Below, one piece after another: positions 1 to 10,462 of a stretch of DNA of 64,000 nucleotides. The stretch is from Sambucus nigra (Eukaryota; Streptophyta; Magnoliopsida; Dipsacales; Adoxaceae): contig OX422221.1 in assembly GCA_949130495.1 (NCBI GenBank), positions 148,141,405 through 148,205,404 on the forward strand, written 5' to 3'. Position 1 is the first letter of the stretch; every line of letters starts with the position of its first letter. The notes below the pieces were generated by a model, which saw only the letters and a program-made list of their open reading frames with translations, ran no database searches and had not been told where the DNA came from. The position numbers and the translations under genes were made by a program.

Positions 1-1452
1 CTTCGATCCATCCGCTCCACTAGTAGGTATTCTCCCATCACTACCGTCTACTCTTGGAAAGCTGGCACCCAATGTCTCCACTTTGTTCATAAACGAGACA
101 TGCCTCGAATGTTCGATCACTTGTGCACACCGCTTCCCTGTCTTCCTCGAAGTTTGATTTAGACGATACAACCCCTCTCTCTCCTCTCCCTTCGCTAGGA
201 CCATACAACCGCGTGTGACTTTCAAGACTCTACCCGCCACCGACACCCGGCAACCCTTGGAATCCAAATGGCTAATGGATATCAAATTCTTTCGCAACTT
301 TGGGACATAGGCCACACCACCCAAAGTGCGTTCCACCCCATCGAACATCTTGAGTTTCACCGTCCCGACACCCTCAACGAAAACCTTCTCTCCGTTAGCC
401 AAAGACATGGAACCTTTTCCATTTTCTGTGAAAGTCTCAAAATAATCCCTCTTGGAGCAAACGTGATCCGACGATCCCGAATCTAATATCCAATCATCTT
501 GGGAAAGAGAGTTAACCTTGGAGATTGTGAGAAGTTCTCCAAGTTCATCTTCATAATTCGTACTCGCTACCGTTGCCCTCTCGGAATCAACCTTGCCCTT
601 AACCTTGTCGTTCCACAAAGGACATTCTCGGATCATATGACCCCATTCCCGGCACTTGTAGCATTTCGGCCCTTTACCACCAACACCTCTCGATCTAGAC
701 CTACTACCGTCATTAAATCCCCGGTTGGAGTTCCTCCCGCCATTTTGCCCACCTCCATCTCTCGCCATAAGGCCTTCATTATGGGAATACCCGTCACCTC
801 CACCTTCCTTCTTTCTCATCGTGACATGAGATTGAATATCTTGCACAACCTCGTTGCACCGGAGCGTAGACTTCCCAAACATGAGCGTGGTCACAAAATG
901 CCCGTATGAATCGGGTAATGATGAAAGCAACAACAATGCTCGATCCTCCTCAATGAATTGAACGTCTATCCGGTTCAAGTTATTTATCAAGGCATTAAAA
1001 ATGTTGATATGCTTCATCATATCCTCACCCTCCTTCATCTCAAGCTTGAAGAGTTTCTTCTTGAGGAACAATTTATTTGACAACGACTTACCCAAATAAA
1101 TCTCTTCAAGCTTATCCCACATGCCTTTAGCCGTGGTCTCCGCTATCACGTTATTCAACACATCATCCGTGATAAGCATCTCAATACACGAAGCCGCTCT
1201 TTGATCAATGTCAATCCACTCGGCATCGGTCATGCCTACCGGTCGTCCCTCTACCCCCAACAATGCTAATTGCAACCTCTGTTGGACAAGAACGCCTCGC
1301 ATTCGTCTTTGCCATAACCCGAAATTGATCTTCTCATCAAAAGCCTTCATGTCCGTCTTCATTGAGCCACTTGATCCATAACTCGGATCCCATCTCTTAG
1401 AGACTCCGCTCGTAGAGGTTGATTCTCGAGTACTCTCCACATTTTCCGTCAT
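1..1452 (-). CDS. Copia gag-pol polyprotein, N-terminal part (open at window edge)
   Basis: The frame starts at the ATG complementary to 1450-1452, about 85 bases inside the primer site, and stays open to base 1. In order: a Copia-type gag domain (UBN2/DUF4219-like) over roughly residues 35-220, with MWDKLEEIYLGKS and a LLLSSLPDSY motif; a basic Gly/Arg/Asn-rich stretch; a CCHC zinc knuckle, CYKCREWGHMIREC, near residue 265-280 (about 618-660 on +); then the aspartic protease with catalytic WILDSGSSDH (about 470-500 on +); then the start of the GAG-pre-integrase region. Gag packages the RNA and the protease cleaves the polyprotein (established for the family). Integrase, RT and RNase H are cut off by the window edge. 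No frameshift or stop was found, so it may still be functional, which cannot be decided from this part alone. Confidence 0.9.
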   Translation of the reverse strand, partial: MTENVESTRESTSTSGVSKRWDPSYGSSGSMKTDMKAFDEKINFGLWQRRMRGVLVQQRLQLALLGVEGRPVGMTDAEWIDIDQRAASCIEMLITDDVLNNVIAETTAKGMWDKLEEIYLGKSLSNKLFLKKKLFKLEMKEGEDMMKHINIFNALINNLNRIDVQFIEEDRALLLLSSLPDSYGHFVTTLMFGKSTLRCNEVVQDIQSHVTMRKKEGGGDGYSHNEGLMARDGGGQNGGRNSNRGFNDGSRSRSRGVGGKGPKCYKCREWGHMIRECPLWNDKVKGKVDSERATVASTNYEDELGELLTISKVNSLSQDDWILDSGSSDHVCSKRDYFETFTENGKGSMSLANGEKVFVEGVGTVKLKMFDGVERTLGGVAYVPKLRKNLISISHLDSKGCRVSVAGRVLKVTRGCMVLAKGEEREGLYRLNQTSRKTGKRCAQVIEHSRHVSFMNKVETLGASFPRVDGSDGRIPTSGADGSK

Positions 1453-1536
1453 TTGGAACAAAAACAAAAGCTATGCCAAAATTACCAAAATTGATTCAAC
1501 CTCAAACCAAAATACCGGGCAAACAATGCAACCAAA

Positions 1537-1548
1537 GCTCTGATACCA
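1537..1548 (-). other. Primer-binding site, initiator tRNA-Met type
   Basis: On the minus strand this reads TGGTATCAGAGC, the standard plant Copia primer site complementary to the 3' end of initiator tRNA-Met. It lies two bases (AG) inside the LTR boundary and fixes both the element's orientation and the LTR edge. Confidence 0.9.
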
Positions 1549-1550
1549 CT

Positions 1551-2062
1551 TGTTGCGCTAAAGCAAGACTATCTCTAGCGACCAAGACGACAAAACTCAC
1601 TCGGGAATTTTATCAAACACTTGGTGTGCGGAAAACACCCAAGACCTTGTTCCCAAAATGAACTAGTGTGCAAACTCCCAATCGAATCAACCAAACATCA
1701 ATGAAGAGACAATAAGAACATACAAGCAATCATCAAAGCAAAACAACAACGATATACCGTGGTTCACCCAAATTTGGGCTACATCCACCAAGTAGGATTT
1801 CTTCTTTCTATAGATAAATGGAGGAACCCAAAGGTTATACACACACACAATTTATCTCTCTTAGAAAGTCACTCACAACCTCACAAGAACTCACCCCTCA
1901 AATGGGAGCTCTAACACTCTTTAGCTTTGATAACTCACAAAATAGCTCTCAAACTTGTCCTCTCTCAAAACCTAGAAATAACACTTGTATTTATAGATTT
2001 GAGCCAAAATGGCAAATTTGTAAATAAACCAAAACTGAAAAATAGGAGAGCCAAAATCAACA
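1551..2062 (-). repeat. Copia 5' LTR (512 bp)
   Basis: The inner edge is set by the primer site and the outer edge by the matching inverted terminus (TGTTG...CAACA). A TATA-like CTATAAATA lies on the minus strand at 1988-1996, a plausible U3/R promoter firing into the gag frame. The outer edge is inferred from the terminal repeat only, because the partner LTR is outside the window. Confidence 0.65.
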
Positions 2063-3881
2063 CTTTGAATATTAAAACTAAATTTCTTTCTGCTACTGTA
2101 TAAATTTGATATATGTAAAACCTTAAATAAAGGGATTATCTGTAGTATGTGCACATTAAAAGATGTAGATCGCACCGGCTAATTATAGCATTATACGACT
2201 ATCCAAATGCCTGAAAATGGTTGGCACCAGAGGCTCATTTTTATCTCCATTAGATGCGTTCTTCCCCAACGAATATATTCTATTTACATTTTACCCGCTT
2301 CATACACGTATATAATACATAGATGTCATAAATATGGAAACTTTGAGAATTAAAATTCATTGGATTCCTTCATATTCTAGATACACTCACAAATGTCTGA
2401 GGAAAAACTTATAATAAATTTGGTCATGGCCACACCATTTATTAAACGTGGTCTCATTGTTTAAACTTTCATTTACTTACTGTAAGTTTTTATTAAAATT
2501 GTTATTTGCCGAAGGGAAGAAGTGGCCCGGGTTGAATTTTTCAAAAAAAAATATAGGGTTCTTCAGATTTTATTTTTATGTATTTATATATTATTTGTAT
2601 GTGGTAGAAATTTTATGTATGTGGAGTTGTGTAGTTTAGTTTTTTTATGTGGAGTTGTTCAATTTAATTTTTTGTATGTACGTAGAGTTCAATTTGAAGT
2701 TGTTCAATGTTCAATTTAAATATGTGATGATATATGTAGTCTAAAATATGTGGTATTTTTTAAATAGAAAGTCATGGAGAAATTAATTAGATATTGTTAA
2801 TAATGATTGAGAGTAATTGTTTGAGAATTATAAAGCTATAATTGTTTAAAATTATAAATAATCCAAAAAAAAATCGCCTCGGGGGCTCCGCTCCCGAACC
2901 CCCGACATCACTCGAAACTTTCCCATATATAATTTTGAACCTATTTCTCCCTGGTTGGACTGTAACCCTGGATCCGCCACTGTAAGGAAGTATTGAATTA
3001 AAAGTTATAATAACACCCTTTTTATGATATAAACTAGCCTTGGCCCATATTTGCATATGGAAAATTTATATTTGACAAAATATTAAATCTCACTACACAA
3101 GTTTGCTTTCGTTAATGATTCTGGGTACTCAGAGCACCAATGAAAAATTATTAAAATCATCCTGCCCATGATCCATAAGCTCTTATTAGAATTCAATAGA
3201 GTAGGGACGAAGCCAACCATTTTTGGAGGGGGCCATGACCCCCCTTAACTTTTAAAATGCTTTAACTAATGACCCCTTAAATTTTTAATAGTACAAAATT
3301 TAGTCATTTTCTTCACAAATTTTACCAACACAATGTGTATTGGCCCCCCTTAAGGTGAATTTCTAGCTTTGTCACTCCAACAGAGCCCGTCGCATTAAGA
3401 TCATTAAAAGTTCCTACCCGGTTTTATTATGGCAACTGCAACATAACATTCTTTGACATGAGTGCAATATGTTTATATATGAGGAATATTCGATGGTGAG
3501 TTAAATCATTTTAGTAAACCGTATGTTATGGCAAGTAAGATTCCTTAATTAAACCTTACCGGGCACCCTCATTTTGGCCGATATTTTTTTTCACTAGGGG
3601 GTTGTCACTACGGAGAGTCACATTAAATATCTATTGATGTTTGTTAAGTTTTTGTTAGCAATCATATAGTGGGGTTGTGCATCTCTCATGCAATTATGAC
3701 TCGTTTTTTTTTCTTTCAAACACGTTATAAATTCATAGCGGAGATCAATTTGGAACTCTACATGAAATTTTTGTTGATGACTAGAAGCTTGTAATAAGAG
3801 TCACCATATGTGAAATACCAATAATACCGACCTAAGTCTATCACTCGGAATTGCATCCATTTTACATACACGATGACATTG
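2063..3881. other. AT-rich interval with short TE-like scraps, no gene seen
   Basis: No coding region is supported. Two short pieces resemble ends of degenerate non-autonomous elements. One, at about 2853-2990, reads on the minus strand from a GTGGCGGATCCAGG motif into GGGGTTCGGGAGCGGAGCCCCC. The other, at about 3195-3390, begins GGGACGAAGCCAACC and has G-rich and C-rich ends. Neither has a recognisable target duplication. Confidence 0.4.
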
Positions 3882-3889
3882 CTCTTATA

Positions 3890-5147
3890 TAGGGCTGGTT
3901 TTCGGTCGGTATGGTCGGTAAATGGCGCATACCAATACCATACCAACTTTGAACTCATCAAACCAAAATTATCGATTTTACTGGTCGATACACCAACCCA
4001 TAAACCAAAACCAAACCGCGCGGTACATCCGTAAAATCGGTTTTTTGCGATAAATTTGGTTTTTCGAAAAGTACGATAATTACGGTAATTTTCTCTTTGT
4101 GGTAATTTTGGTAGCACTCGGTATAAAAATTATAAGAGAAAAAAAATGAAAAAGCTGGAAATTAAAGGAAGAATGGGTTAGAGGTGTTCGCTTATGAGCT
4201 TCAAAACAAATTACCAACCTTCCTCTTTCTATTTTTACTTTTGATTGTTCAAGAGGTTATGAACGAGGCTTCAAACTCAACTACCCGGTTCCCACTCTCA
4301 GGTCCATCTCTACTGTCCAGTTCCCACTCTCAGGTCCAGCTAAACCAGGTTTTGTGGGAAATGCATTCGCATGTGTTTTACTACCATTCTCGAAAAGACT
4401 GGGATCACTTGGCTGTTGGCACCCCTACACGCAGAAATTTATGAAAAATAATTCAACATGTGCAATTAATCTACAAAAAGTTTGAAACGAAGAATTGCGT
4501 AGTATATATAAAAATATATTTTACATGCTTATAACCAACAAAAGGCTCCACACTCTCAAATGGCTTGGATCTTCGAAGTAACTTCAACTTGGGTCTCTCC
4601 AATTGTTCTGTGATTCCAACTCCGATGTACGAGGGTTACCAAAATCGGTAGAAATTAGTTTAAAATAGCAATGAGTAACATACCGGACGAGAGAGACGAG
4701 AGCTTGGAAATGGAGGTACGAGCTCAGAACAGAAATGGAGGAGACGAGGGAGACGAGAGCACAAAAATGGAGAAATGGGGGAGGGACGGCTTCATTGGTT
4801 TAAGATGGGAAATGAGGGAGGGATGGCTCTTTTAGGGTTAAAGTCATTGTTCTCACTCTCACCGTTAGATTAGAAAAGATCAAAGGGTAAAAATATAAGA
4901 GCTAAAAACATTGTAAAAACATGTAAATATAACAGCTAAAAACATATCATAGAAAATAAAATAAGTTTGTAAATCGGTACAATCGGTTTTTAAAATGTTA
5001 AAACCAAAACCAACCATAAAAAATTTGGTAATTTTGGTTTCGGTAGTTTCGGTTTCGGTAAATAAAAAACGTAAACCATTACCACTAATTTTCGATACAA
5101 AATGGTACGGTACGGTACGAATTTTTACCGTACCACGAACACCCCTA
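3890..5147. mobile_element. Non-autonomous hAT element (1258 bp) with 8-bp target duplication
   Basis: A perfect 8-bp direct repeat, CTCTTATA, flanks the element at 3882-3889 and 5148-5155. The ends are imperfect inverted repeats: left TAGGGCTGGTTTTCGG, and right, on the minus strand, TAGGGGTGTTCGTGGT. Eight-base duplications with TAGGG-type ends are diagnostic of hAT transposons. Both subterminal regions are dense in GGTTTCGGT/ACCGAAAC-like words, which is typical of hAT transposase binding regions. The interior (about 4140-4970) has no transposase, and the short ORFs there look like chance, so it would need transposase supplied from elsewhere. Confidence 0.87.
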
Positions 5148-5155
5148 CTCTTATA

Positions 5156-5935
5156 TGTTAGACTAGAAAGGGCACTACAAAACGAAATTCTTAGTCAGCA
5201 TGTAATAGTTACGAAAGTATATTATGATTTTGAACAAACTTGAAACTAAACTTTTGCAAGAGTACATTAGATTGTCTCATCCCAACTCGGGTCTCACATT
5301 TCTTTTACTTTTTATATATGATATGGAACATATCATTCACTACTCTATTAACTCATTTTCTTATGTACTCCCACTATAGTCATATCTCCAGTTGCATTAA
5401 TTGGACACCATCTTGAGAATTTCGTATCTTTAATTCAACATTGTCTGAAATGGTTTTAATCCAAAAGTCTCCCACTCACTACCGCTTATACACCTTTGTG
5501 GAAGAAGTTTATCCCTTCACAAGCTTAACACGACATGACATAGTAAAGAAACATATGACCAAACACATTCCCCATTGTTATTTCTCTGTCATGAATATAG
5601 AAAATTGATTCAACTTGTGGATAAAAAATATGAAGTTTGATGTAATGTATACATTATTTTTACAATTTATCCCCACTCGGGCTATGAAGAATTTGAATTT
5701 CGGCACTCCTGGATTCTTTGTGAGATTATAATTCTATGAAATTGTCAAAATAATCGAACAAGAGCATGGAACTTTTGATTAATCATAAATGTTTACCCTT
5801 GATGCAATTTACGAATATGAGAAATTGTCTCTTTCACTAAATGTCTTCATCACCTCTATCAAATCAGATAAGTCTTTTTTCATCTCTATATAAACGTATG
5901 AGTTTGCAAATTTATTCAACGTGGAAATAGCCTAT
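5156..5935. other. Unassigned AT-rich interval
   Basis: No ORF, repeat end or recognisable domain is visible. It separates the hAT element from the Mutator-like MITE and may be old, decayed sequence. Confidence 0.4.
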
Positions 5936-5946
5936 TTAAATTTTAG

Positions 5947-7849
5947 GGTATTTAAGGTTTGGCTCCCATTTAATTCTCTATAATGAGTCAAACCCTCGCA
6001 AATTGACTTTCTTAAAGTTTGGCCACCATTTTTAACATTCTGTCCATTATGCCCTTAACCCACATATTTAATACGATTATATCCTTACTTTAATATGGGG
6101 GCCAAACCTTAAATTAAAAAACGCTCAGAAAACTAAAAAAAATAGAAAATAAATAAACATTAACCTCATAATTAATTTTAAAAAAACACCCAGAAATTTA
6201 TTAAAAAGTAAAAAATTTAGTAATTAAGAAAATAAATAATAGAAAACTAAAAAAATACCAAAAAATTAAAAATAAATAAATAAATAAATAAAAAACAGAA
6301 AATAATGAAAAAATATAGAAAATGAATAAAAACAGAAAATAAATATTAATCCCCGAATTAATTTAAAAATCCAAAAATTTATTAAAAAGTTAAAAAATTA
6401 TTAATTAAGAAAATAAATAACAGAAATTAAAAAAAAATGCTCAGAGAATTAAAAAACGCTCAAAATGTTACATTTTATAAAATCTTTTAAGGATCAATTC
6501 TATAAAATAAACATGTAGGGTATTGTTTTGACATTGACTCAATTTTTAATTTGATATAATATGGTCCATTAACCCTATGCGCATTAAGGGATAATTTTTT
6601 CTAAAGATTAAAGCTCAAACATGACCTACTTTTTACCAATTTAAGCTTTAATCACTCCATTTCTTACTCAAATCAAGTCAAAACATACCCTTTTGTTAAA
6701 ACTAAATAAATAAATTAAGTTTATTTTAAATTCAATTAAGTTTAAATGATAAAATTAACTATTTATTTTAAAAAATAATCTATTCACGAAGTTGGTTAAC
6801 GTTGCATCACATTAGAAAGTGAATCCTCTCAAATATGACGTATAAAGTGCAATTAAACTTGAATATTAAATAAATTATTTTAACATTTTTCATGTGTGTC
6901 ATTTGAACACGTTACACATTATAGAAAAAGTATTTATTTTTTTAAACAGTTTTTTTCTAAAACAATAAAAAAGTAAGACAGTATTTCTTAATTTTTAATT
7001 TTCTAAGCATTTTTTTAATTTTTTGTTATTGATTTTCTTAATCAATAAATTTTTGACTTTTTAATAAATTTCAGGGTATTTTTTAAATTAATTCTGGGCT
7101 TAATATTTATTTTGCCTTTTTTATTCATTTTCTTTATTTTTTTCATTATTTTTGGTTTTTCATTATTTTCTATTTTTTTATTTTTTGAGCATTTTTTTAA
7201 TTTAATTTTATTTATTTTCTTAATTAATAAATTTTTTACTTTTTAATACATTTCTAGTGTTTTTTAAAATCAATTTCGGGGTTAATATTTATTTTCTGTT
7301 TTTCTCATTATTTTTGGTTTTTCATTATTTTCTGTTTTTTACTTTTCTGAGCGTTTTTTTTATTTTCTGTTATTTATTTTCTTAAATAATAATTTTTTTA
7401 TTTTAATAATTTTTTTGGCTGTTTTTTAAAATTAATTTCGAGGTTAATATTTATTTTCTGTTTTTTATTCATTTTTTGTATTTTCTAATAATTTTGGTTT
7501 TTATTTATTTTCTGTTTTTTTTATTTTCTGGCATTTTTTTAATTAATAAATTTTTTACTTTTTAATAAATTTCTAGGGTTTTTTAAAATTAATTATGAGG
7601 TTAATATTTATTTATTTTATTTATTTATTTTTTATTTTTATTTATTTTCTGCTTTTTTTGAATTTTCTGAGAGTTTTTTTAATTTAAGAGTTGGCCCCAA
7701 TTAAAGTGAGGGTATAATCGATATTAAATATGTGGGTTAACGGCAGAATGGACAGAATGTTAAAAATGGGGGTCAAACCTTAAGAAAGTCAATTTGCGGG
7801 GGTTTAACTCGTTATATAAAATTAAATGGGGGTCAAACCTTAAATGACC
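5947..7849. mobile_element. Mutator-like foldback MITE (1903 bp) with 11-bp target duplication
   Basis: Flanked by the 11-bp direct repeat TTAAATTTTAG (5936-5946 and 7850-7860). Left end GGTATTTAAGGTTTGG; right end, on the minus strand, GGTCATTTAAGGTTTG. The terminal inverted repeats are very long: the first ~190 bases of each arm match closely, and both arms continue into A-rich (left) or T-rich (right) low-complexity tracts with repeated AATTAATTT...GGTTAATATTTATTTTCTG-like units. Long inverted repeats starting with GG and 9-11-bp duplications fit the Mutator-like superfamily (known); no transposase is present. A central segment with AAGTTGGTTAACGTTGCATC recurs, inverted, at about 63770-63795, showing a second copy of the family. 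Confidence 0.8.
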
Positions 7850-7860
7850 TTAAATTTTAG

Positions 7861-8269
7861 GGAGTTACATTTATCGCCTTATCATAATCATGTTATGTGT
7901 ATTTCTCATGTGTAAACACCTAAACAATATCGGGACACTCTGTGACTAATTTCAGGACCATATGCTTTGTCGGGAAAGACCCGTAGAAGGCCGAGTTACT
8001 AGTATCCACTCGCCGAAGATACACCGGTTGACAATAAGTGCCAACAACATGTTTAACAAATACAACGTTGATAATAAATGCTTACTCCACTGAGTATATC
8101 CGGCATCAGATGGTGACACCGACTTCGATGGATACATTCGATTTTGGCTAATTACGTCTATCACACTCACCCACTCAGAGCATACCAACTTATGCCCGAG
8201 TGAAGTGATCAGATGCCCATTTAAATCATTCAGAACATACCAGATTTTGTAGCTAACCAGTTTCATTGT
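7861..8269. other. Unassigned interval
   Basis: Nothing recognisable. A 104-codon opposite-strand ORF (7952-8266) has no domain that I recognise and looks like chance. Confidence 0.35.
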
Positions 8270-9378
8270 GGCAAAAAACAGTCATCACAAACCTCATCCG
8301 TGACCTTAAATAGGAGTCACGGTCTCTCCCCTAACATAATATTGGCTCCATTGTCATGGATTTGGGCTATGACCACTGGATCATGACCTAAATCCGTGAC
8401 AAGTGTGGGAAAATATTGGCTCTATTGTTACAGACATAATTTTGGAACCCATAGTCATGAACCAGATCCGTGACCAACATGTGACAATGTTCAAATTTAG
8501 TCACGGCCCTAATTTTTTACTCCTAATTTGTTTAAAAATAAATAAATAAATGGTCACGACCAGGATCCGTGATCGGAATGGGACATTGTTCAAATTTTTT
8601 GTTTATTCACAATTTGAACTAAACATTCATAAATAAAAATAATCATTCATAAATCAAACTAAAGTTTCAATATAGCGCCAATATCATGATAGGATAAAAT
8701 TTGGATACTAATAGGATTGTCAAGGGTAAAGTAATGTTTTAATACTCAATCTTCCCCTAAATAAATCAAAATATCCGTCAAATTAGGGTTCTCATAAAGA
8801 CAAGACTCAAATTCTTTAGGATCCTTTAATGTGTCTTCTTGAGTAGTCATATCCTTTGGTGCATTCACAGTAATAGACGAGTTGCCATCGTTTATGCACT
8901 TTGAGTTAAATACTTTCTTTACGTTGTGAAAGGCATAAATAAAAAGCTTATCGACCAAGTGATCTTTACTCTTAATCTTAGATAAATAGGCCATAATAGG
9001 TTTTAAGTTATGATCAACTTTACAACCATTCGTAGTGTCACCCACCTTCAACCAGTCACAATGGAATACTACTCCTATGAATTCTAAATAATCGAGTTCC
9101 AGGATTTATTGGACAATCCCATAATATGTTAGCACCGTATTGTTTTTAATTTTATCACTTTCGCTAGCGACACGGGTAGTTAGGAAGAAAATTAAAATCC
9201 CATTATTTTTCATCAAAAGTGTTTCCTCACATGGGTACAATATGAAATAAAATATGGTTGTGTGTAATTTTTTAAACTCTTTATCATAAAATGTGGGATA
9301 TTTGCTAGGCGTGTGTAGACACCCCATCATCCCCCCCCCCCCCCCCCCCAAGTAACTTATTAGGTCCCTAACAATCAT
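8270..9378 (-). mobile_element. Relic of a CACTA (En/Spm) transposon, 3' part
   Basis: The right part holds a broken TNP2 C-terminal region on the minus strand. The left part (about 8285-8600) holds several GTCACGG/CCGTGAC words, the same subterminal motif as in the CACTA element at 25479-33086. No clear CACTA terminus or TSD is found on either side, and an 18-base C run (about 9333-9350) sits near the right side. This is a truncated relic related to, but not identical with, the complete element downstream. Confidence 0.65.
8746..9378 (-). pseudogene. TNP2 transposase C-terminal fragment (DUF4216-like)
   Basis: Two minus-strand frames (9378-9106 and 9051-8746) together resemble the DUF4216 domain at the C-terminus of plant TNP2-type CACTA transposases: a YYGIV segment, a following ILELDY stretch, FHCDW, then CKVDHNLKPIMAYLSKIKSKDHLVDK and an FAF-like patch. 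The same pieces occur in the same order in the better TNP2 pseudogene at 27281-30677 (YYGVI, FYCDW, DLSKLKSNDHVGDEPFVCAF). It is broken by at least one stop and a frame change near 9060-9105. The domain is thought to belong to the transposase complex; no function remains. Confidence 0.7.
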
Positions 9379-9609
9379 CCACTCATAATAAACCTTAGGT
9401 CACACTCTAAGTACTAATATGGATGCCACCGAGTACTCTAAGGCCATGTTTAACTATAATCAACTCTCCAACCTGAGCGAAGCTCAATGAAACCTTGAAG
9501 GGATCCGCATAAACGATATATTTCATTTCGAGTACCAATATAGAGGCCACCGCTGTAGGCCCCGTTTAACTGTGGTAAACTGTCCAAATTGAGTGAAACT
9601 CAAGGAAAC
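9379..9609. repeat. Diverged direct duplication next to the Tat LTR
   Basis: Two similar segments, about 9408-9490 and 9525-9609, both contain AGTAC(T/C)AATAT, GCCACCG and GTTTAACT. The second ends exactly at the Tat LTR. It could be a partial LTR of an older element; I cannot assign it. Confidence 0.35.
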
Positions 9610-10037
9610 TGTGGTAAAAATAAATCTCAACAAAAATTATAAGCAAATGCGATCACCATAAAAAGTAAAGAACATAAATTAGAATAGTTGCAATCACACA
9701 CAACATAAGATATACGTGGTTCGGCAAATTGCCTACGTCCACGGTGGTGCTCTTCTGGTTGTATTTCTCTTTTCTCCAAGGGAGTGTTTTCATACCCTTT
9801 GCCCCGGGTTGGGGGTTTCAATATATACATGTAATTTCGGAGAGTTGGGGTGTTGGGCACCTCCACGTTAGCCCATAATCCTCATAATATCTCCTGAGAG
9901 ATTTTTAAGGGTTGAATGGGTCGCTGCTGAATTAGTTATATGTGAGACTTTAGAGTTTGGGCCGGACTTCCCCTATTCTTGATAGGTATTAGTTGGGCTA
10001 CTTCTCTGGGCCAGGAAAAATAAACGAGGTACCCACA
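9610..10037 (-). repeat. Tat 3' LTR (428 bp)
   Basis: On the plus strand it runs from TGTGGTAAAAATAAATC to GGTACCCACA, so its ends form an imperfect TGTGG...CCACA inverted terminus. The first ~256 bases match the other LTR at 34755-35018. On the minus strand the sequence just inside reads AATTTTAGGGGCAAT, a plausible polypurine tract directly before the LTR. Confidence 0.8.
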
Positions 10038-10462
10038 ATTGCCCCTAAAATTTTTGGGTCACAATTTGGGCTCAATAATTTTAAATGATAGCTCTGATGG
10101 AATTTTTGTGAATCGCAAGAAGCTTTGGGGAGTGAAACATCATTCCCAAATAGATTTAGGCGGAAGATTCACTTCGTTCTCCTTGCGTAATCATTAAAAA
10201 TGTTTAAATTTTCTTAAAGAAGCCATTTTTTGACGTCGCTTAAAACTTCCTTGCATTCTCAAGATTTTCCATCTTCTCATTGCATTTTTTCACTTCCAAG
10301 TGTCTCCTTTCGTCTTCGAGCTCTTTGTTGTTTTCCCATCTTCTTTACTTGTGGCCTTGCATCGTCTCAAACTGATTTTTACTTCGTAAGTTTTCCACAA
10401 CTCTTCCCTTTTCTTTACTGCTGAGATTTCTTCTTTATCGCTATTAGGGATTTTTTCTTCTA

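Larger units (their letters stand above)
1..2062 (-). mobile_element. Ty1/Copia LTR retrotransposon, 5' part (3' part beyond the window)
   Basis: Seen: a minus-strand LTR (1551-2062) bounded by TGTTG...CAACA, a primer-binding site two bases inside it, and a long gag-protease frame running off the left edge. This is the order of a Copia element read on the minus strand. RT, integrase and the 3' LTR would lie to the left of the window. The gag frame has no stop over about 480 codons, so this is the best preserved retroelement coding region here and may be fairly young. No second LTR is visible, so age cannot be estimated. Confidence 0.88.

Noticed and set aside
3758..5243. ORFs 3758-4117 (minus), 4184-4444 and 4995-5243 as genes
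   Set aside because: All lie in or across the hAT element ends and have no domain or conserved start.
9333..9350. 18-base C run, and the 16-base G run near 40781, as functional elements
   Set aside because: Simple homopolymers; probably slippage, and their length may be uncertain in the assembly.
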